Source of the DNA: Ruminococcus_G sp964621905
GTDB taxonomy: Bacteria; Bacillota; Clostridia; Lachnospirales; Lachnospiraceae
Reading direction: 5' to 3'
DNA length: 64,000 nucleotides
Assembly (NCBI GenBank): GCA_964621905.1
Contig: CAZUNG010000012.1
Location: forward strand, 19,630-83,629
The first letter of the stretch is position 1; each line of letters starts with the position of its first letter. The position numbers and the translations under genes were made by a program. Below the pieces are notes generated by a model, which was given only the letters and a program-made list of their open reading frames with translations, searched no databases and was not told where the DNA came from. Of this stretch, positions 8,023 to 16,669 are shown piece by piece.

Positions 8023-8592
8023 TTATATTTTCATCATACTTGACATCAGACATGCCCCTGCCGCCTTCGTCTTTCTTATGAGATTCAGATTTTGCTCCGT
8101 AACTCCGCCGATTGCGTAGACCGGAATCTCTACTGCCGCGCAGATATCTTCCAGGTAAGAAAGGCCTCTCGGAGGCAGTCCGGGCTTACAGTCTGTTGCA
8201 AATATATGGCCCGCTGTCACATAGGCAGCATTGTGCTCCTGTGCCCACACAGCTTCCTTTGCTGAATGTACAGATGTTCCGCACATTTCAAACGCCCCCA
8301 TCTCTTTCCACTGTTCCTGAAACAGTGAAAACGGAAGATGAAGTGCCGGACATGCAAGCCGGCGTGCCACACCGGCATAAGTGTGAAGTACACACGGAAT
8401 CTCAAGCCGCATACAGCAGGCAGTCACTTTTTCCGCCAGCTCTTGATACGCTTCTTCTGATAAATCCTTCTCTCTTAACATAACCAGATCCGGTTTGTTT
8501 ACGCTGGCAATGCGTGCCAGCTGCTCTGTCAGCGGACGGCTGCAGAGATGGCGGTTTGTCACGGCAATTATTTTAAACGTACACATAATCAT
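8023..8592 (-). CDS. thiE: Thiamine phosphate synthase ThiE / TenI-like
   Basis: TIM-barrel enzyme that joins the thiazole and pyrimidine phosphates to thiamine phosphate. 189 aa, slightly short. Visible are the barrel phosphate-binding strands GHIFATDCKPGLPPRGL and VYAIGGV near the C-terminus, plus IIAVTNRHLC at the N-terminus. It overlaps thiH by 20 bp as last gene of the operon. The divergent active-site loop leaves open the non-catalytic TenI relative. Confidence 0.8.
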   Translation of the reverse strand: MIMCTFKIIAVTNRHLCSRPLTEQLARIASVNKPDLVMLREKDLSEEAYQELAEKVTACCMRLEIPCVLHTYAGVARRLACPALHLPFSLFQEQWKEMGAFEMCGTSVHSAKEAVWAQEHNAAYVTAGHIFATDCKPGLPPRGLSYLEDICAAVEIPVYAIGGVTEQNLNLIRKTKAAGACLMSSMMKI

Positions 8593-9730
8593 TCATCACA
8601 GGCTGCAGCCCGTGTTTTAAAATACTTGCGTATACTTCATCCACATTTCGTCCATCGGCAATTTCGAACTGATCATCTCCCACTTCCTCGCCCTCAGACA
8701 CATGGCTTCCAATTCCCGTACTGACCCCGGCTGAAATTTTCGTCGCCGTCATCCCGATCACATGGTCACGGAACTCAGCCCGTTCTCTTGTAGAAATTGT
8801 CATACCCGCATACGGCATGAAAATACGGTATGCACACATGACCTGAAGCAATTGTTTTTCATGCACATCCTTTGAGTTAATCTTATCATTATTAATGATC
8901 GGACGCAGCCTCGGACAAGAAAATGAAATCTCCGCCCATGGGTATTTTCTCTGCAGCAGCCACGCATGCAGGCCGGTTGCAAACGCATCCTTTCTAAAAT
9001 CGGCAAGGCCGAGCAGCGCTGCAAACGCCACGCCGCGCATCCCTCCCATCAGCGCGCGCTCCTGTGCATTGATCCGGTATGGAAAAACCCGTTTATGCCC
9101 GGCGAGATGCAGCGTTTCATATTTGTCGGAATGATACGTTTCCTGAAAAACAGTCACATAATCAGCCCCGCATTCGTGCAGATACGCATATTCATCGGAA
9201 TTCATCGGGTATACTTCCAATCCAACCATTTTAAAATATTTGCCTGCGATCCTGCACGCCTCTCCGATATACGCCACATCCGAATTTTTTCTGCTCTCAC
9301 CTGTCAAAATCAAAATTTCTTCAAGGCCTGTCCTCGCAATCGCCTCCATTTCTCTCTCAATACCCGCAGCATCCAGTTTTGCACGCCGTATCTTGTTATG
9401 ACAGTTGAATCCACAGTAAATACAGTAATTTTCACAATAATTTGAGATATAAAGCGGGGTGAACAGATAGACCGTATTTCCAAAATGCCTGCGCGTTTCC
9501 TGTTGGGCACGCTGAGCCATCTGCTCCAGAAACGGGAGTGCCGCCGGCGAGAGCAGCGCTTTAAAATCCTCCACGGTGCAGTTCTCGTGCATCAATGCTG
9601 CTTTGACATCCTCCGCCGTATAACTATGATAGTTATATGCTTCCATGCTGCTGATAACTTCATCCATGACATCCGAAGAAATGATTTCCATTCCCTCCAT
9701 ATATTCCATATGATCCGTTCTTTTTTCCAA
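8573..9730 (-). CDS. thiH: 2-iminoacetate synthase ThiH (radical SAM)
   Basis: Cleaves tyrosine with S-adenosylmethionine and a 4Fe-4S cluster to give dehydroglycine for thiazole formation under anaerobic conditions. 385 aa. The radical SAM motif is C99-x3-C103-x2-C106 (CENYCIYC), followed by the ThiH C-terminal domain with TISTRERAEFRDHV. A TTG start at 9730 fits the GGGGGG site 8 nt upstream; ATG codons follow at 9709 and 9700. Use of ThiH instead of oxygen-dependent ThiO agrees with an anaerobe. Confidence 0.95.
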   Translation of the reverse strand: MEKRTDHMEYMEGMEIISSDVMDEVISSMEAYNYHSYTAEDVKAALMHENCTVEDFKALLSPAALPFLEQMAQRAQQETRRHFGNTVYLFTPLYISNYCENYCIYCGFNCHNKIRRAKLDAAGIEREMEAIARTGLEEILILTGESRKNSDVAYIGEACRIAGKYFKMVGLEVYPMNSDEYAYLHECGADYVTVFQETYHSDKYETLHLAGHKRVFPYRINAQERALMGGMRGVAFAALLGLADFRKDAFATGLHAWLLQRKYPWAEISFSCPRLRPIINNDKINSKDVHEKQLLQVMCAYRIFMPYAGMTISTRERAEFRDHVIGMTATKISAGVSTGIGSHVSEGEEVGDDQFEIADGRNVDEVYASILKHGLQPVMNDYVYV

Positions 9731-9746
9731 TGTTTCTTCCCCCCCT

Positions 9747-10532
9747 TTACTCTTCCAGAAATCCCGTCAGCGGTGAAGATGCCGAGCCGCCTTTTGAAAG
9801 GACCCTTCCAAGTCCCGCAAGATATGCTGCGCGTCCTGCTTCAATTGCCTGTTTAAAAGCCTTCGCCATGGCCGGAATGTCTCCTGCCGTTGCAATGGCT
9901 GTATTTGCCATGACGGCTGCAACTCCCATTTCCATCGCTTCACATGCCTGTGACGGTCTGCCAATCCCTGCGTCGACAATGACCGGGAGATCGATTTCAT
10001 CCACCAGTATCTGAATAAACTCCCTGGTCGCAAGTCCTTTGTTAGATCCGATCGGGGCCGCCAGCGGCATGATCGAAGCCGCACCGGCATTTACAAGTTC
10101 TCTGGCCGCATTCAGATCAGGATACATATACGGCATCACAACAAATCCTTCTTTCGCGAGTATCTCTGTCGCCTTGACCGTCTCATAATTGTCCGGCAGC
10201 AGGTACTTTGAGTCATGGATTACTTCAATTTTTACGAAATCTCCGCATCCGAGCTCTCTTGCCAGACGGGCGATACGCACGGCCTCTTCAGCGTTTCTGG
10301 CTCCGGATGTATTCGGGAGCAGCGTCACGCCTTTCGGTATGTAATCCAAAATGTTCTCTTTTCCGCCTGAATTCGCCCGCCTGAGTGCAAGTGTGATCAT
10401 CTGTGCGCCTGCATCCGAGACAGCGGCATGTATCAGATTCAAATCATACTTCCCCGAACCCAGAATAAAACGGGACGTAAAAGCATGTCCCCCGATTGTC
10501 AGTACATCATTTCTCATATCCTCTTTCTTCAT
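9747..10532 (-). CDS. thiG: Thiazole synthase ThiG
   Basis: Condenses 1-deoxy-xylulose 5-phosphate, dehydroglycine and ThiS thiocarboxylate into the thiazole. 261 aa, family-typical TIM barrel. FVKIEVIHDSKYLLPD carries the Schiff-base lysine region; VDAGIGRPSQACEAMEMG and GVAAVMANTAIA form the phosphate site. The ATG at 10532 follows AAGGAGAAGGG. It sits between thiF and thiH with gaps of 37 and 16 bp. Confidence 0.97.
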   Translation of the reverse strand: MKKEDMRNDVLTIGGHAFTSRFILGSGKYDLNLIHAAVSDAGAQMITLALRRANSGGKENILDYIPKGVTLLPNTSGARNAEEAVRIARLARELGCGDFVKIEVIHDSKYLLPDNYETVKATEILAKEGFVVMPYMYPDLNAARELVNAGAASIMPLAAPIGSNKGLATREFIQILVDEIDLPVIVDAGIGRPSQACEAMEMGVAAVMANTAIATAGDIPAMAKAFKQAIEAGRAAYLAGLGRVLSKGGSASSPLTGFLEE

Positions 10533-10569
10533 GGTATTCCCTTCTCCTTCTTTTTATGATCTGTCAGTA

Positions 10570-11226
10570 TCAAACATTGTTTTGTCCCAAAATCAAACGT
10601 ATTACCATATTGGCCTGATGCCCGGCGCATATTGCAACACGCGGTGCCATCAGACCGATTCCGTCACTGCTATCCGTCTGTCCATCGCCGCAGATGTACA
10701 GGCGGCTCATAGCCCGTCTCGTGATAATTGCATTGCTGCTGTCATACCCTGCCATACCAGAGCCGGATACCACGACTGTACCCGGGCATGTTTCAAGCAG
10801 TGTATTGACAAGCATCGCTTTATTCTCAGGCCGGTCGAAGGCCTCGCAGACAATCCGGTACGCCCCGAACAAGGCTGCCGCGTTTTCCCGTGTGACATTG
10901 ACACTGTCTGACGTAATCTCAACATAAGGATTAATATCCCGGAGAATCTGTTCCATCGCTTCCGTCTTTTTCATTCCCAGATGACTGATCATATATGTCT
11001 GGCGATTCAGATTCGTCATATCCACGGAATCAAAATCCACCAGATGAAGATGTCCGATTCCGCTTCTCGCCAGCATTACAGCGATGTTGGAGCCAAGTCC
11101 CCCGAGCCCTGCAACTGCCACGGAGGAATCTTTTAATTTCTTATGAATTTCCGGAGAAAATCGCTGATCCTTTGCCCGGTCAAGTTCTTCCCTGGAAGGG
11201 AAGGTACCTCCATTTTCACACTGCAT
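10570..11226 (-). CDS. thiF: ThiF adenylyltransferase (sulfur-carrier activating)
   Basis: E1-like enzyme that adenylates the C-terminal glycine of ThiS. 218 aa, the short clostridial form. GLGGLGSNIAVMLARSGIG is the Rossmann nucleotide loop, then LVDFDSVDMTNLNRQ with the adenylation Arg/Asp residues. The zinc CxxC pairs of the longer E. coli ThiF are not obvious. I start at the ATG at 11226, behind GGAGGGGGATGATGC, rather than the TTG at 11247 inside thiS. Confidence 0.93.
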   Translation of the reverse strand: MQCENGGTFPSREELDRAKDQRFSPEIHKKLKDSSVAVAGLGGLGSNIAVMLARSGIGHLHLVDFDSVDMTNLNRQTYMISHLGMKKTEAMEQILRDINPYVEITSDSVNVTRENAAALFGAYRIVCEAFDRPENKAMLVNTLLETCPGTVVVSGSGMAGYDSSNAIITRRAMSRLYICGDGQTDSSDGIGLMAPRVAICAGHQANMVIRLILGQNNV

Positions 11227-11230
11227 TGCA

Positions 11231-11428
11231 TCATCCCCCTCCGACAAATCTCACAACCTCCAAATGGTCCCCATCGTTTACGGTCACTTTGCTATATTGC
11301 GACCTGGGGACAATCTCCTGATTCCGTTCAACTGCCACACGTGTAATGTCATATCCCAGCCTGATCAAAAGTCTGTCAAGCTGTACACATTCCCCTAACT
11401 GCTTCTCTTCTCCATTAACAAATATCAA
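11231..11428 (-). CDS. thiS: Sulfur carrier protein ThiS
   Basis: Ubiquitin-like sulfur carrier of 65 aa ending in VRFVGGG, the Gly-Gly tail that is adenylated and thiocarboxylated. The TTG at 11428 has AGGAGG 8 nt upstream; a GTG at 11437 overlaps that site and is less likely. First gene of thiS-F-G-H-E. It lies behind a consensus promoter and a terminator-like hairpin, suggesting attenuation. Confidence 0.93.
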   Translation of the reverse strand: MIFVNGEEKQLGECVQLDRLLIRLGYDITRVAVERNQEIVPRSQYSKVTVNDGDHLEVVRFVGGG

Positions 11429-11467
11429 AACTTCCACCTCCTGACAATTTTACCAAAAGCACAGAGC

Positions 11468-11527
11468 AAAAAAGGCCGCACGAAAAAATACACCCGCGGT
11501 GGTGTACCCCTTCGTGTGACCTTTTTC
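11468..11527 (-). promoter_or_regulatory. Structured leader / candidate attenuator upstream of thiS
   Basis: The - strand RNA can fold a stem of about 16 pairs: 11511-11526 pairs with 11469-11484, with one mismatch and one G-U. It encloses a second hairpin (11501-11506 with 11489-11494), and the outer arm ends in a run of U. It begins about 10 nt after the predicted start site and ends 40 nt before thiS. The TPP riboswitch core sequences are absent. It could instead be just the fabT terminator. Confidence 0.55.
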
Positions 11528-11541
11528 ACACTCTATGAATG

Positions 11542-11569
11542 ATTATATAAATTTTTCAGCTTTTGTCAA
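11542..11569 (-). promoter_or_regulatory. Consensus promoter of the thi operon
   Basis: TTGACA (11564-11569), 16-bp spacer, TATAAT (11542-11547). The TGA inside TTGACA is the stop codon of fabT. Confidence 0.8.
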
Positions 11570-12024
11570 CTGTTTTTATGTTTCTTTTTATAGTTCATGA
11601 AAAAATCCTTCAGCTGTGTCAGAGAAGTCACCAGAATTTCTTTTTCCTCTTCACCAAGCCCCTTAACCACAGCCTCAATCATTTCTCTGTGAAAAGCCTC
11701 ATGGTGGTAATATGCGCGCTCACCCTTTTCCGTGAGACGGATATATACCACGCGCCGGTCTTTCTCACTGCGTTCCCGCAGTACATAGCCTTTTTTTACA
11801 AGACTGTTCATAGAAATCGTCAGTGTACCCATGGTAACCAGCATCTTTTTTGCGATCGATGACATATTCATCGGTTTATCCACGCCTACCGCTTCGATAA
11901 TATGCATATCATTGTTTGTGATATCACAGAATTCTCCGGTAATGATTGCATCCTGTTCAATATCCATAATATCATTAAACAGATTCACCAGAACATCATT
12001 CAGGGCGCGATAGCTCTTTTCCAT
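11566..12024 (-). CDS. fabT: MarR-family repressor FabT
   Basis: 152-aa winged-helix repressor. It resembles streptococcal FabT along its length: DMHIIEAVGVD, MLVTMGTLTISMNSLVKKGYV (recognition helix) and RSEKDRRVVYIRLTEKG (wing). FabT uses acyl-ACP as corepressor to shut off fatty-acid genes. The start is the ATG at 12024 behind AAGGAGG, not the one at 12042. Unlike streptococci, where fabT is near the start of the operon, it is last here. A weak promoter (TTGTAA/TATCAT, 12066-12094) could express it separately. Confidence 0.85.
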   Translation of the reverse strand: MEKSYRALNDVLVNLFNDIMDIEQDAIITGEFCDITNNDMHIIEAVGVDKPMNMSSIAKKMLVTMGTLTISMNSLVKKGYVLRERSEKDRRVVYIRLTEKGERAYYHHEAFHREMIEAVVKGLGEEEKEILVTSLTQLKDFFMNYKKKHKNS

Positions 12025-12078
12025 GAGTACCTCCTTATCCATACTGCAGCTTTCGTATATGCTATATGATACATGGTT

Positions 12079-13158
12079 TTATACCGGATTACAAGCAATT
12101 CCAAACAAATCCTCAACCACCTGAGATACGGTTTCTATCCGATTGCTGCGGTACGCATTACTCCCGCAGAAAAGCAGTGCCTGCTCTGTTTTTTCCGTAA
12201 CCGCATTCACAAGCGCCTGTGTGATGCAATAGGGAGTCTGCGCGGGATTACATTTTTCAAGGCATTGCAGGCAGCTTTCTCTGCGTTTTTCCTGGATATG
12301 GTCCGCTGCCAGAAATGCATTTCTGATTGCACGCCCCGGCATGCCTACCGGACTTTTGGTAATCACAATATCTTCTTTCCTGGCATCCAGGTACCGCTCT
12401 TTATAAGACATCGGTGCATCGCATTCCTCCGTAGTCACAAATCTTGTTCCCACCTGAACCCCGTCCGCTCCAACTTCTTCTATCATGTGGCGTACATCAT
12501 CTCCGTCGTAGACACCGCCCGCCACGACGACCGGTATCTCTTTGTGATATTTGTCGCCGCACTCCCTGACCGCACAGATGATCTTTTTGATCTCTTCCTC
12601 ATAACTTTCATCTGAGTATGTCTTAAGCTCCTCTTCTGAAAATCCCAGATGACCTCCCGCTTTTGGTCCTTCAACGACAACCAGGTCCGGCGCCGTCTGA
12701 TAGCGGCGGTCCCAAAGCCTGCATATCAGTTTTGCCGCTTTCAGAGACGATACGATCGGTGCAAGTTTCGTCTTAAAACCTTTTGCATATTTGGGCAGAT
12801 CCACCGGAAGCCCGGCTCCCGATACGATAATGTCAGCACCTGCTTTCAGCGCAGCTTTTACATAGTCTTCATACCTTTTCGTTGCAACCATGATATTGAA
12901 CCCCAGAATCCCCTCCGGTGCAATCTCACGTGCTTTATAAAGCTCTTCTTTCAGCACCCTAAGGTTTGTCTCGATGGGGTTTTTACGAAACCGGGGATCC
13001 CGGTATCCGATCTGTGCTGTAGAAATCAAACCAATGCCGCCGTTTTTTGCCACGGCTCCTGCCAGCCCCGAAAGACTGACACCGACGCCCATTCCGCCCT
13101 GAATCAAAGGAAGAGGTACCGTCAGTTCCCCGATCCTCATCGGCTTTTGCTCTGTCAT
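12079..13158 (-). CDS. Nitronate monooxygenase / FabK-like FMN protein
   Basis: 359-aa TIM-barrel flavoprotein of the 2-nitropropane dioxygenase/FabK superfamily: LIQGGMGVGVS at the N-terminus, VVEGPKAGGHLG (His in the FMN region), VVAGGVYDGDD and GADGVQVGTRFV. A Cys cluster CLQCLEKCNPAQTPYC near residues 300-315 is absent from FabK. It is the second such protein in this operon. It may be a spare enoyl-ACP reductase or detoxify nitronates; sequence alone does not decide. Confidence 0.85.
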   Translation of the reverse strand: MTEQKPMRIGELTVPLPLIQGGMGVGVSLSGLAGAVAKNGGIGLISTAQIGYRDPRFRKNPIETNLRVLKEELYKAREIAPEGILGFNIMVATKRYEDYVKAALKAGADIIVSGAGLPVDLPKYAKGFKTKLAPIVSSLKAAKLICRLWDRRYQTAPDLVVVEGPKAGGHLGFSEEELKTYSDESYEEEIKKIICAVRECGDKYHKEIPVVVAGGVYDGDDVRHMIEEVGADGVQVGTRFVTTEECDAPMSYKERYLDARKEDIVITKSPVGMPGRAIRNAFLAADHIQEKRRESCLQCLEKCNPAQTPYCITQALVNAVTEKTEQALLFCGSNAYRSNRIETVSQVVEDLFGIACNPV

Positions 13159-13186
13159 TCAATTCTCCCTCTCTAGCCTTACGCTA

Positions 13187-14872
13187 TTACATTCTGCGGA
13201 ACCGCTGATAACGGTGTTCCTGAAGCTCGGTATCTGTTTTTCCCTGGAACCGAACCAGAAAACTTCGGATTTCTGCACGCAGCATTCTGCAAATCTGCTT
13301 TTCATTGTCCCTGCATGCCGGTTTCTCTTCCGGTATCACTTTTTCAATGATTCCAAGCCTCTGCAGGTCATCCGCCGTGATCTTCATAACTTCCGCCGCC
13401 TCATCAGCTTTCTTGCTGTCCTTCCACAAAATCGAGGCGAACCCCTCCGGAGACAGAATCGAGTATATCGCATTTTCCATCATCCATACCTCATCGGCAA
13501 CTGCCATGGCAAGCGCGCCGCCGCTTCCGCCCTCCCCGATGACCATGGAAAGGATCGGTGTCTTTAAGTCCGACATCTCAGACAGATTATCCGCAATCGC
13601 TCTCCCCTGCCCGCGTTCTTCAGCCTCAAGTCCACAGAAAGCCCCCGGCGTATCTACAAAGCAGATTACCGGCCGGTGGAATTTTTCCGCCTGCTTCATC
13701 AGGCGCAGAGCTTTGCGGTATCCATCCGGAGACGGCATGCCAAAATTTCGAATGAGATTATCTTTCAGATTTTTCCCTTTCTGCTGTCCAATCACCGTAA
13801 CCGGTGTCGCTCCCAGCATTGCGATCCCGCCGACAATGGCACCGTCATCTCTGCAGTAGCGGTCCCCGTGAAACTCTATAAAATCTGTAAAAATGCCATC
13901 CATATAGTCAAGTGCAGTCAGGCGGTCTGCTTTTCTGGAAGTCTCCACAACACTCCAGGCGTCCTCGTGTTCTTTTCGTTTGCGAGGTTTTGCCAGGTCT
14001 GCCTCTGCCGGTGCAGAAGCTTTTTCTGAAGATGTATGCATCTTCATGATATCCCCAAGTACTTTCCGCATATCAGAGCGCTCTACTATTTTATCAATAA
14101 ACCCATGCTCCAGTAAAAATTCTGAACGCTGAAAGCCCTCCGGGAGCTTCTGCCGGATGGTCTGTTCAATGACACGTGGTCCGGCAAACCCGATCAGCGC
14201 CTTCGGTTCCGCCAGGATCACATCCCCCAGCATTGCAAAACTTGCGGTCACTCCTCCCGTTGTGGGGTCCGTCAGGACAGAAATATACAGCAGGCCTTCT
14301 TTACTATGCCGCTTCAACGCTGCCGACGTCTTCGCCATCTGCATCAGTGAAACCATGCCCTCCTGCATTCTGGCACCGCCAGAGCAGCAAAACATAATGA
14401 CCGGAAGTTTAAGCTGTGTTGCACGCTCCACCATACGTGTAATTTTTTCGCCCACAACGTATCCCATACTTCCCATCAGGAAGCGTGCATCGATCACCCC
14501 TACGGCGCAGTCATGCCCTTCTATGGACGCTTTTCCCGTCACAACGCCCTCTGTAAGTGACGTCTTTTCCTGTGCCGCTTTAATTTTCTCCTCATAATCT
14601 GGAAACTGCAGGGGGTTGCCTGTTTCAAGATCTATATCCCATTCCTCAAAACTGCCGCTGTCCACTGTCATTTTCAGCCGGCGTCTCACATTTAACCGGA
14701 AATATCCCCCGCATTTTGGACAGATATAATAATTGGCACGTACATCATCCCGGTAAACCAGTTCACCGCACCTGCTGCATTTTGCCCAAAGGGTTTTCAG
14801 CACATCCGGTGCTTCTTCCCCCTTTTTCATATTCATATTGGACGGGGATTTCCGTAATAAATTCTTTAACAT
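13187..14872 (-). CDS. accDA: Acetyl-CoA carboxylase carboxyltransferase, AccD-AccA fusion
   Basis: Transfers CO2 from carboxybiotin to acetyl-CoA to make malonyl-CoA. 561 aa in one frame. AccD part (about 1-285): four-Cys zinc ribbon CSRCGEL...CPKCGG, then CSGGARMQEGMVSLMQM. A charged linker (about 285-305) leads to the AccA part, EFHGDRYCRDDGAIVGGIA and FVDTPGAFCGLEAEERGQG, IGEGGSGGALA. Most bacteria encode these separately. The ATG at 14872 has GGAGGTAGTG. Follows accC by 14 bp. Confidence 0.95.
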   Translation of the reverse strand: MLKNLLRKSPSNMNMKKGEEAPDVLKTLWAKCSRCGELVYRDDVRANYYICPKCGGYFRLNVRRRLKMTVDSGSFEEWDIDLETGNPLQFPDYEEKIKAAQEKTSLTEGVVTGKASIEGHDCAVGVIDARFLMGSMGYVVGEKITRMVERATQLKLPVIMFCCSGGARMQEGMVSLMQMAKTSAALKRHSKEGLLYISVLTDPTTGGVTASFAMLGDVILAEPKALIGFAGPRVIEQTIRQKLPEGFQRSEFLLEHGFIDKIVERSDMRKVLGDIMKMHTSSEKASAPAEADLAKPRKRKEHEDAWSVVETSRKADRLTALDYMDGIFTDFIEFHGDRYCRDDGAIVGGIAMLGATPVTVIGQQKGKNLKDNLIRNFGMPSPDGYRKALRLMKQAEKFHRPVICFVDTPGAFCGLEAEERGQGRAIADNLSEMSDLKTPILSMVIGEGGSGGALAMAVADEVWMMENAIYSILSPEGFASILWKDSKKADEAAEVMKITADDLQRLGIIEKVIPEEKPACRDNEKQICRMLRAEIRSFLVRFQGKTDTELQEHRYQRFRRM

Positions 14873-14886
14873 CACTACCTCCACGG

Positions 14887-16224
14887 CTACAGATATTTCT
14901 CAATAAATGAAGTATCCTGTTTCCCTTCCTGAAAAACCGGATGATTTATGATCTTCATCTGGTATTCCTTGTTCGTATCAACACCTTCGATGATCATCTC
15001 ATCAAGCGCCGATCGCATTTTCTGCAGTGCCTCCTCACGGCTGGAACCATGAACAATAACTTTTGCGATCATGGAATCGTAATTCGGCGGGATCTGATAG
15101 CCGTTATAGACCGCACTGTCAATACGGACTCCGTTACCTCCCGGAAAATGGCTGTCCTTTATGGTTCCCGGACAAGGCATAAAGTTTTTCTTTGGATTTT
15201 CAGCATTGATCCTGCATTCCATCGCATGTCCTTTCAGGCAGATGTCTTCCTGGGAAAATGAAAGTTTCTCACCTGACGCGATTCTGATCTGTTCTTTAAT
15301 CAGGTCAAGTCCTGTCACTGCCTCAGTAACCGGATGCTCCACCTGGATTCTCGTATTCATTTCAATAAAGAAAAAATCTTTGTTGTTGTCTACCAGAAAT
15401 TCTATGGTTCCTGCATTTTCATACCCTGCTGCCCGTGCGGCCTTAACGGCGGCTTTTCCCATTTCATCCCGCAGCCTGTCTGAAATTGCAGGACTTGGGG
15501 ATTCCTCGATCATTTTCTGATGGCGGCGCTGTACCGAGCAGTCCCGTTCTCCGAGATGTACAACATTGCCGTAACCATCCGCCAAAATCTGAAATTCTAT
15601 GTGGCGCGGCTCCTGCACAAAGCGTTCAATATACATTGTAGGATCAGAAAATCCCTGTTCCGCCTCTCTTTGTGCCGTCTGAAACTGCGCCTCAAATTCC
15701 TCCGGAACCATAGCCACCCGCATTCCGCGGCCTCCTCCTCCGGAAGCTGCCTTTATCATCACAGGATATCCGATATCCGCTGCTGCTTTTTTTCCCTTTT
15801 TTACATCCAGAATGGGCTGTGTGCTGCCGGGCACGACCGGAACCTGTGCCGCAATCATTGTATTTCTGGCTTCCGCCTTATTTCCCATACGTGCGATCAC
15901 ATCGCTTTTGGGTCCGATAAAAGTAATGCCGCATTTCTCACACATCTGGGCAAATTTGCTGTTTTCTGAAAGGAAGCCAAATCCCGGATGAACAGCATCC
16001 GCCTCCATCGTGATGGTGGCGCTTAAGATTCGTTCCATACTCAGATAACTCTCTTTGGACGGTGCCGGACCGATACAGATTGCCTCATCTGCCAGCAGTG
16101 TATGAAGGGCATCCCGGTCCGCCTCGGAGTATACCGCAACTGTTGAGATTCCCATCTCCCGGCAGGCTCTGATAATACGAACCGCGATTTCCCCGCGGTT
16201 CGCAATCAATATTTTCTTAATCAT
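14887..16224 (-). CDS. accC: Biotin carboxylase AccC
   Basis: ATP-dependent carboxylation of biotin on AccB. 445 aa, family length. N-terminal KKILIANRGEIAVRIIRAC, ATP-grasp glycine loop SGGGGRGMRVA, biotin site EFLVDNNKDFFFIEMNTRIQ and QVEHPVTE, catalytic RIN region. The ATG at 16224 has AGGTGA close by, 8 bp after the fabZ stop. Confidence 0.97.
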   Translation of the reverse strand: MIKKILIANRGEIAVRIIRACREMGISTVAVYSEADRDALHTLLADEAICIGPAPSKESYLSMERILSATITMEADAVHPGFGFLSENSKFAQMCEKCGITFIGPKSDVIARMGNKAEARNTMIAAQVPVVPGSTQPILDVKKGKKAAADIGYPVMIKAASGGGGRGMRVAMVPEEFEAQFQTAQREAEQGFSDPTMYIERFVQEPRHIEFQILADGYGNVVHLGERDCSVQRRHQKMIEESPSPAISDRLRDEMGKAAVKAARAAGYENAGTIEFLVDNNKDFFFIEMNTRIQVEHPVTEAVTGLDLIKEQIRIASGEKLSFSQEDICLKGHAMECRINAENPKKNFMPCPGTIKDSHFPGGNGVRIDSAVYNGYQIPPNYDSMIAKVIVHGSSREEALQKMRSALDEMIIEGVDTNKEYQMKIINHPVFQEGKQDTSFIEKYL

Positions 16225-16232
16225 GCAGTCAC

Positions 16233-16658
16233 CTATCCCACAATAAATGTCATATCTGCTGAGACAGCAGTCTCCCCGTCAACAGTTGCCACTGCGCGCC
16301 CGACACCGATCGGTCCTTTTTTCTTAATGATCTCACACGCCAGATTCAGCGTATCCCCCGGCAAAACTTTTTTCCGGAATTTCACCTTGTCCATTCCTCC
16401 AAAGAATGCCGTTTTTCCTTTATTTTCTTCCACACTTAAGATCGCAACTGCTCCTACCTGCGCGAGCGCCTCCACGATCAGCACTCCCGGCATCACCGGT
16501 TCCTGAGGGAAATGACCTGCAAAAAAGTCTTCCCTGAATGTCACGTTCTTGATGCCTTTTGCAAGAACGCCCGGTTCCAGCTCATCAATACGATCTACCA
16601 GCAAAAACGGATGCCGGTGAGGAATAATCTTTTCAATCTCTTTGATTCCAAGTGCCAT
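16233..16658 (-). CDS. fabZ: 3-hydroxyacyl-ACP dehydratase FabZ
   Basis: Hot-dog fold dehydratase making trans-2-enoyl-ACP. 141 aa. Signature IIPHRHPFLLVDRI, catalytic His in GHFPQEPVMPGVLIVEALAQ with the conserved Glu. AAGGAGG precedes the ATG. Lies between accB and accC, the same order as in streptococcal FAS operons. No FabM isomerase is visible, so how unsaturated acids form is not evident here. Confidence 0.97.
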   Translation of the reverse strand: MALGIKEIEKIIPHRHPFLLVDRIDELEPGVLAKGIKNVTFREDFFAGHFPQEPVMPGVLIVEALAQVGAVAILSVEENKGKTAFFGGMDKVKFRKKVLPGDTLNLACEIIKKKGPIGVGRAVATVDGETAVSADMTFIVG

Positions 16659-16669
16659 GCTGCGCCTCC

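Noticed and set aside
11468..11527. TPP riboswitch before thiS
   Set aside because: The conserved TPP aptamer sequences (CUGAGA and the ACCUGAUCUGG-like block) are not present; only the terminator-like fold is.
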